The position numbers and the translations under genes were made by a program. From an uncultured Lachnospiraceae bacterium (GTDB lineage Bacteria > Bacillota_A > Clostridia > Lachnospirales > Lachnospiraceae), in assembly GCA_902783205.1 (NCBI GenBank), contig CACZQE010000119.1, positions 1-7,235 on the forward strand: 7,235 nt of DNA, in the 5' to 3' direction. The notes beneath the pieces are model-generated. The model made no database searches and was not told where the DNA came from. It saw only the letters and a program-made list of their open reading frames with translations. Every line of letters begins with the position of its first letter. Positions within the stretch are counted from its first letter, which is position 1. This document shows, in pieces, positions 5,657 through 7,235 of the stretch.

Positions 5657-6025
5657 TTATTCCCTCGCTTTCATGCTTTTCGCGGCGATGATATCCACAC
5701 CGGTTCCCATGATGTCGGAGACGATTACATCTCCCGCTTTCACCGGGGCAGTCACACTGAGATCATAAAGAGCGTCAAGGCAGTCCCTGAATACCTTCCT
5801 GCTGATCTCCTCCGTGCTTACCACCGGCAGCAGATTATAGATACCGTTCTTTAATGATACTGTGGTCGTCAGCACTCTCCTTGGATCTTTGTATTCATTG
5901 ATGGCATATTTTTCTCCGTTTTTGCAGGAGAATCCTTCTGTCTCCATCCGTCCGTCATCGTGAACAGTCAGTGTTCCGACACAGCTTTTGGGACAGACAA
6001 TGCAGGTGTATTCCTTTCGTTCCAT
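5657..6025 (-). CDS. DUF1667 four-cysteine protein
   Basis: This small 122-residue protein has CIVCPKSC (8-15) and GFSCKNGEKYA (32-42), giving Cys8, Cys11, Cys15 and Cys34. This set can hold one iron-sulfur cluster or zinc. The sequence after it, EYKDPRRVLTTTV (44-56), and the C-terminal VKAGDVIVSDIMGTGVDII match the DUF1667 family. Members are almost always encoded next to an FAD/NAD oxidoreductase, as here, often with glycerol-3-phosphate dehydrogenase-type genes in Clostridia. The inferred role is a small electron-transfer or assembly subunit of that flavoenzyme; no biochemical activity can be read from the sequence. GGAGG (6033-6037) lies 7 nt before its ATG and within the end of the upstream gene. 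The gap to that gene is 2 nt. Confidence 0.87.
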   Translation of the reverse strand: MERKEYTCIVCPKSCVGTLTVHDDGRMETEGFSCKNGEKYAINEYKDPRRVLTTTVSLKNGIYNLLPVVSTEEISRKVFRDCLDALYDLSVTAPVKAGDVIVSDIMGTGVDIIAAKSMKARE

Positions 6026-6027
6026 GC

Positions 6028-7235
6028 TTATCCCTCCATTCCTATCGTCAGATCACTGTCAGGCTCCAGCTTATCTCGCTTTAATACCTCACTGACCATT
6101 TCCGGCGGCTTAACCACCTGATGCTTTCTGATAACGGTCTTCTTCCCATTCTGGCTGAGCACTGCCGTGACATCCTCATCGGGTTTTTTCACTCTCATAA
6201 AGAGATGGATATCTTCATTTTCCGTATCTTTCCTGATCTTCTGGGGGAAGACAAATGATACATTTTCGCCCGGAAGGACAGATACGGTTTCTGCCGGTGT
6301 CGGTCCTTCTTTTACAAAGCGGGCTGCGCCCCGGGCGGCGATCTCTCCGGTCAGGGACACATAATCCACCAGGTCAAAGACAGTCGCCACATTGCCGGCC
6401 GCAAAGATGCCGGGTATGGATGTCATCATCTCATCGTTGACTACCGGGCCCTTTGTTACCGGGCTGATCTCAATTCCCGCGGATTCCGAAAGCTCGTTTT
6501 CCGGGATCAGTCCTACTGAGAGTACCAGAAGATCACAGGGAATCTCCCGCTCGGTACCGGGAATAGGTTTTAAATTCTCATCCACCCTGGCCACGGTCAC
6601 GCCGCTGATCTTTTTCTTTCCGTGTATCCGGGTCACCGTTGTCCCCAGATGCAGGGGGATGTCATAATCATGAAGGCACTGGACAATGTTCCGGGTCAGG
6701 CCGTTCTGATGATGCATGATCTCATAAACACCTTCCACGGAAATGCCTTCCAGAGTCATCCTCCTGGCCATGATCAGGCCGATATCGCCGGATCCCAGGA
6801 TGACAGCCTTCTTTCCGGGCAGATAGCCTTCCATGTTAATGTAGCGCTGTACCGCGCCGGCAGTCAGTACGCCGGCCGGTCTTGATCCGTAGATCATGAC
6901 CTGGGACCGGGTTCTCTCCCTGCAGCCCATGGCAAGGATAATACTTCCGGCTGTAATCTCCACGATACCGTACTCGGCATTTGCCGCGTAGATCACTCTG
7001 TCTTCGGTCAGCTCCAGGACCATGGTATCCAGCATGGTAGTGATGCCCCGCGCCTCTACTTCGTCAATGAAGTGCTGGGCATACTGGCCGCCTGTCATAC
7101 GCTTTTTAAAACGCTGCAGACCGAAGCCGTCATGAATGCACTGCTGCAGGATGCCGCCCAGTGTTTTGTCTCTCTCTATGATCAGTGTGTCAAGGCCCTG
7201 TTTGTCCGCTTCTATTGCCGCAGCCAGTCCTGCAG
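6028..7235 (-). CDS. FAD/NAD(P)-dependent oxidoreductase, DUF1667 partner (5' end missing)
   Basis: The reading frame is open to the right edge. It begins with AGLAAAIEA, the tail of the first FAD-binding Rossmann motif, so only about 10-16 N-terminal residues are missing. Numbering from the first visible residue (401 seen): QQCIHDGFGL near 30-39 is a signature of this oxidoreductase subfamily, LAMGCRERTR lies near 100, a second Rossmann motif VILGSGDIG for NAD(P)H near 144-152, and IFAAGN near 276-281 then GEIAARGAARF for closing the FAD site. The last 90 residues form a C-terminal extension. It is a Pyr_redox_2-type flavoprotein, cytosolic and without membrane segments. In Clostridia this family sits with DUF1667 and often with glycerol kinase and glycerol-3-phosphate dehydrogenase; whether those lie beyond the edge cannot be seen. 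The internal ATG at 7098 is not a real start, as the conserved domain continues upstream of it. Confidence 0.9.
   Translation of the reverse strand, partial: AGLAAAIEADKQGLDTLIIERDKTLGGILQQCIHDGFGLQRFKKRMTGGQYAQHFIDEVEARGITTMLDTMVLELTEDRVIYAANAEYGIVEITAGSIILAMGCRERTRSQVMIYGSRPAGVLTAGAVQRYINMEGYLPGKKAVILGSGDIGLIMARRMTLEGISVEGVYEIMHHQNGLTRNIVQCLHDYDIPLHLGTTVTRIHGKKKISGVTVARVDENLKPIPGTEREIPCDLLVLSVGLIPENELSESAGIEISPVTKGPVVNDEMMTSIPGIFAAGNVATVFDLVDYVSLTGEIAARGAARFVKEGPTPAETVSVLPGENVSFVFPQKIRKDTENEDIHLFMRVKKPDEDVTAVLSQNGKKTVIRKHQVVKPPEMVSEVLKRDKLEPDSDLTIGMEG

Noticed and set aside
6028..7098. Start of the FAD oxidoreductase at the ATG at 7098
   Set aside because: The same frame continues to the right edge with family-conserved sequence (AGLAAAIEA, GGILQQCIHDGFG), so the true start is outside the window.
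1..7235. CRISPR array, insertion sequence, prophage or tRNA
   Set aside because: No regularly spaced repeats, transposase or integrase motifs, or tRNA cloverleaf were found on either strand; the few repeats are hairpins or short chance-level direct repeats.

Overview
The window reads as chromosomal DNA of an anaerobic Firmicute, most likely a gut Clostridia/Lachnospiraceae-type organism. The reasons are roughly even base composition, strong AGGAGG-type ribosome binding sites, short intergenic gaps, classic U-tract terminators, and recognisable Clostridia-type proteins (a DUF1667 protein next to an FAD/NAD oxidoreductase, and a macro-domain protein with a C-terminal helix-turn-helix-like tail). 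This placement is an inference from protein style, not from a marker gene. Every gene I accept is on the minus strand, so transcription runs from high to low coordinates. No tRNA, rRNA, CRISPR array, insertion sequence or integrase was seen.

Right part (7235 down to 3140): a tightly packed operon that starts beyond the right edge. In transcription order it holds an FAD/NAD(P) pyridine-nucleotide oxidoreductase (5' end off the window), a four-cysteine DUF1667 protein, an FAD-binding type-4 oxidase resembling alkylglycerone-phosphate synthase (AGPS), and a GlcF/heterodisulfide-reductase-like protein that appears to have lost its iron-sulfur ligands. Spacings are 2 nt, 1 nt and a 4-nt overlap, so the genes are co-transcribed and probably translationally coupled. 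A GC-rich hairpin with a U-tract (about 3043-3108) ends the operon. FAD oxidoreductase/DUF1667 pairs often occur with glycerol or glycerol-3-phosphate genes in Clostridia. With the AGPS-like enzyme this points loosely to glycerol, glycerophosphate or ether-type chemistry, but no substrate can be read from the sequence.

Middle part (3005 down to 1011): a promoter with a perfect TTGACA -35 box drives a two-gene unit. It encodes a membrane-anchored or lipoprotein NlpC/P60-like cysteine hydrolase, then a macro-domain (ADP-ribose) protein with a C-terminal XRE-like domain. The unit ends in a terminator whose loop contains the stop codon of the macro gene.

Left part (1010 down to 1): a small von Willebrand factor A (vWA) protein with an intact MIDAS metal site, probably reached by read-through and/or a weak promoter of its own. 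After it comes a long imperfect inverted repeat (137-234) that can act as its terminator and may be a structured RNA. Finally, a strong promoter leads into the first 20 codons of an unidentified gene running off the left edge.

The most interesting points are the apparently cluster-less GlcF-like protein beside an AGPS-like flavoenzyme, the macro/HTH plus vWA neighbourhood, and the nested inverted-repeat structure near the left end.
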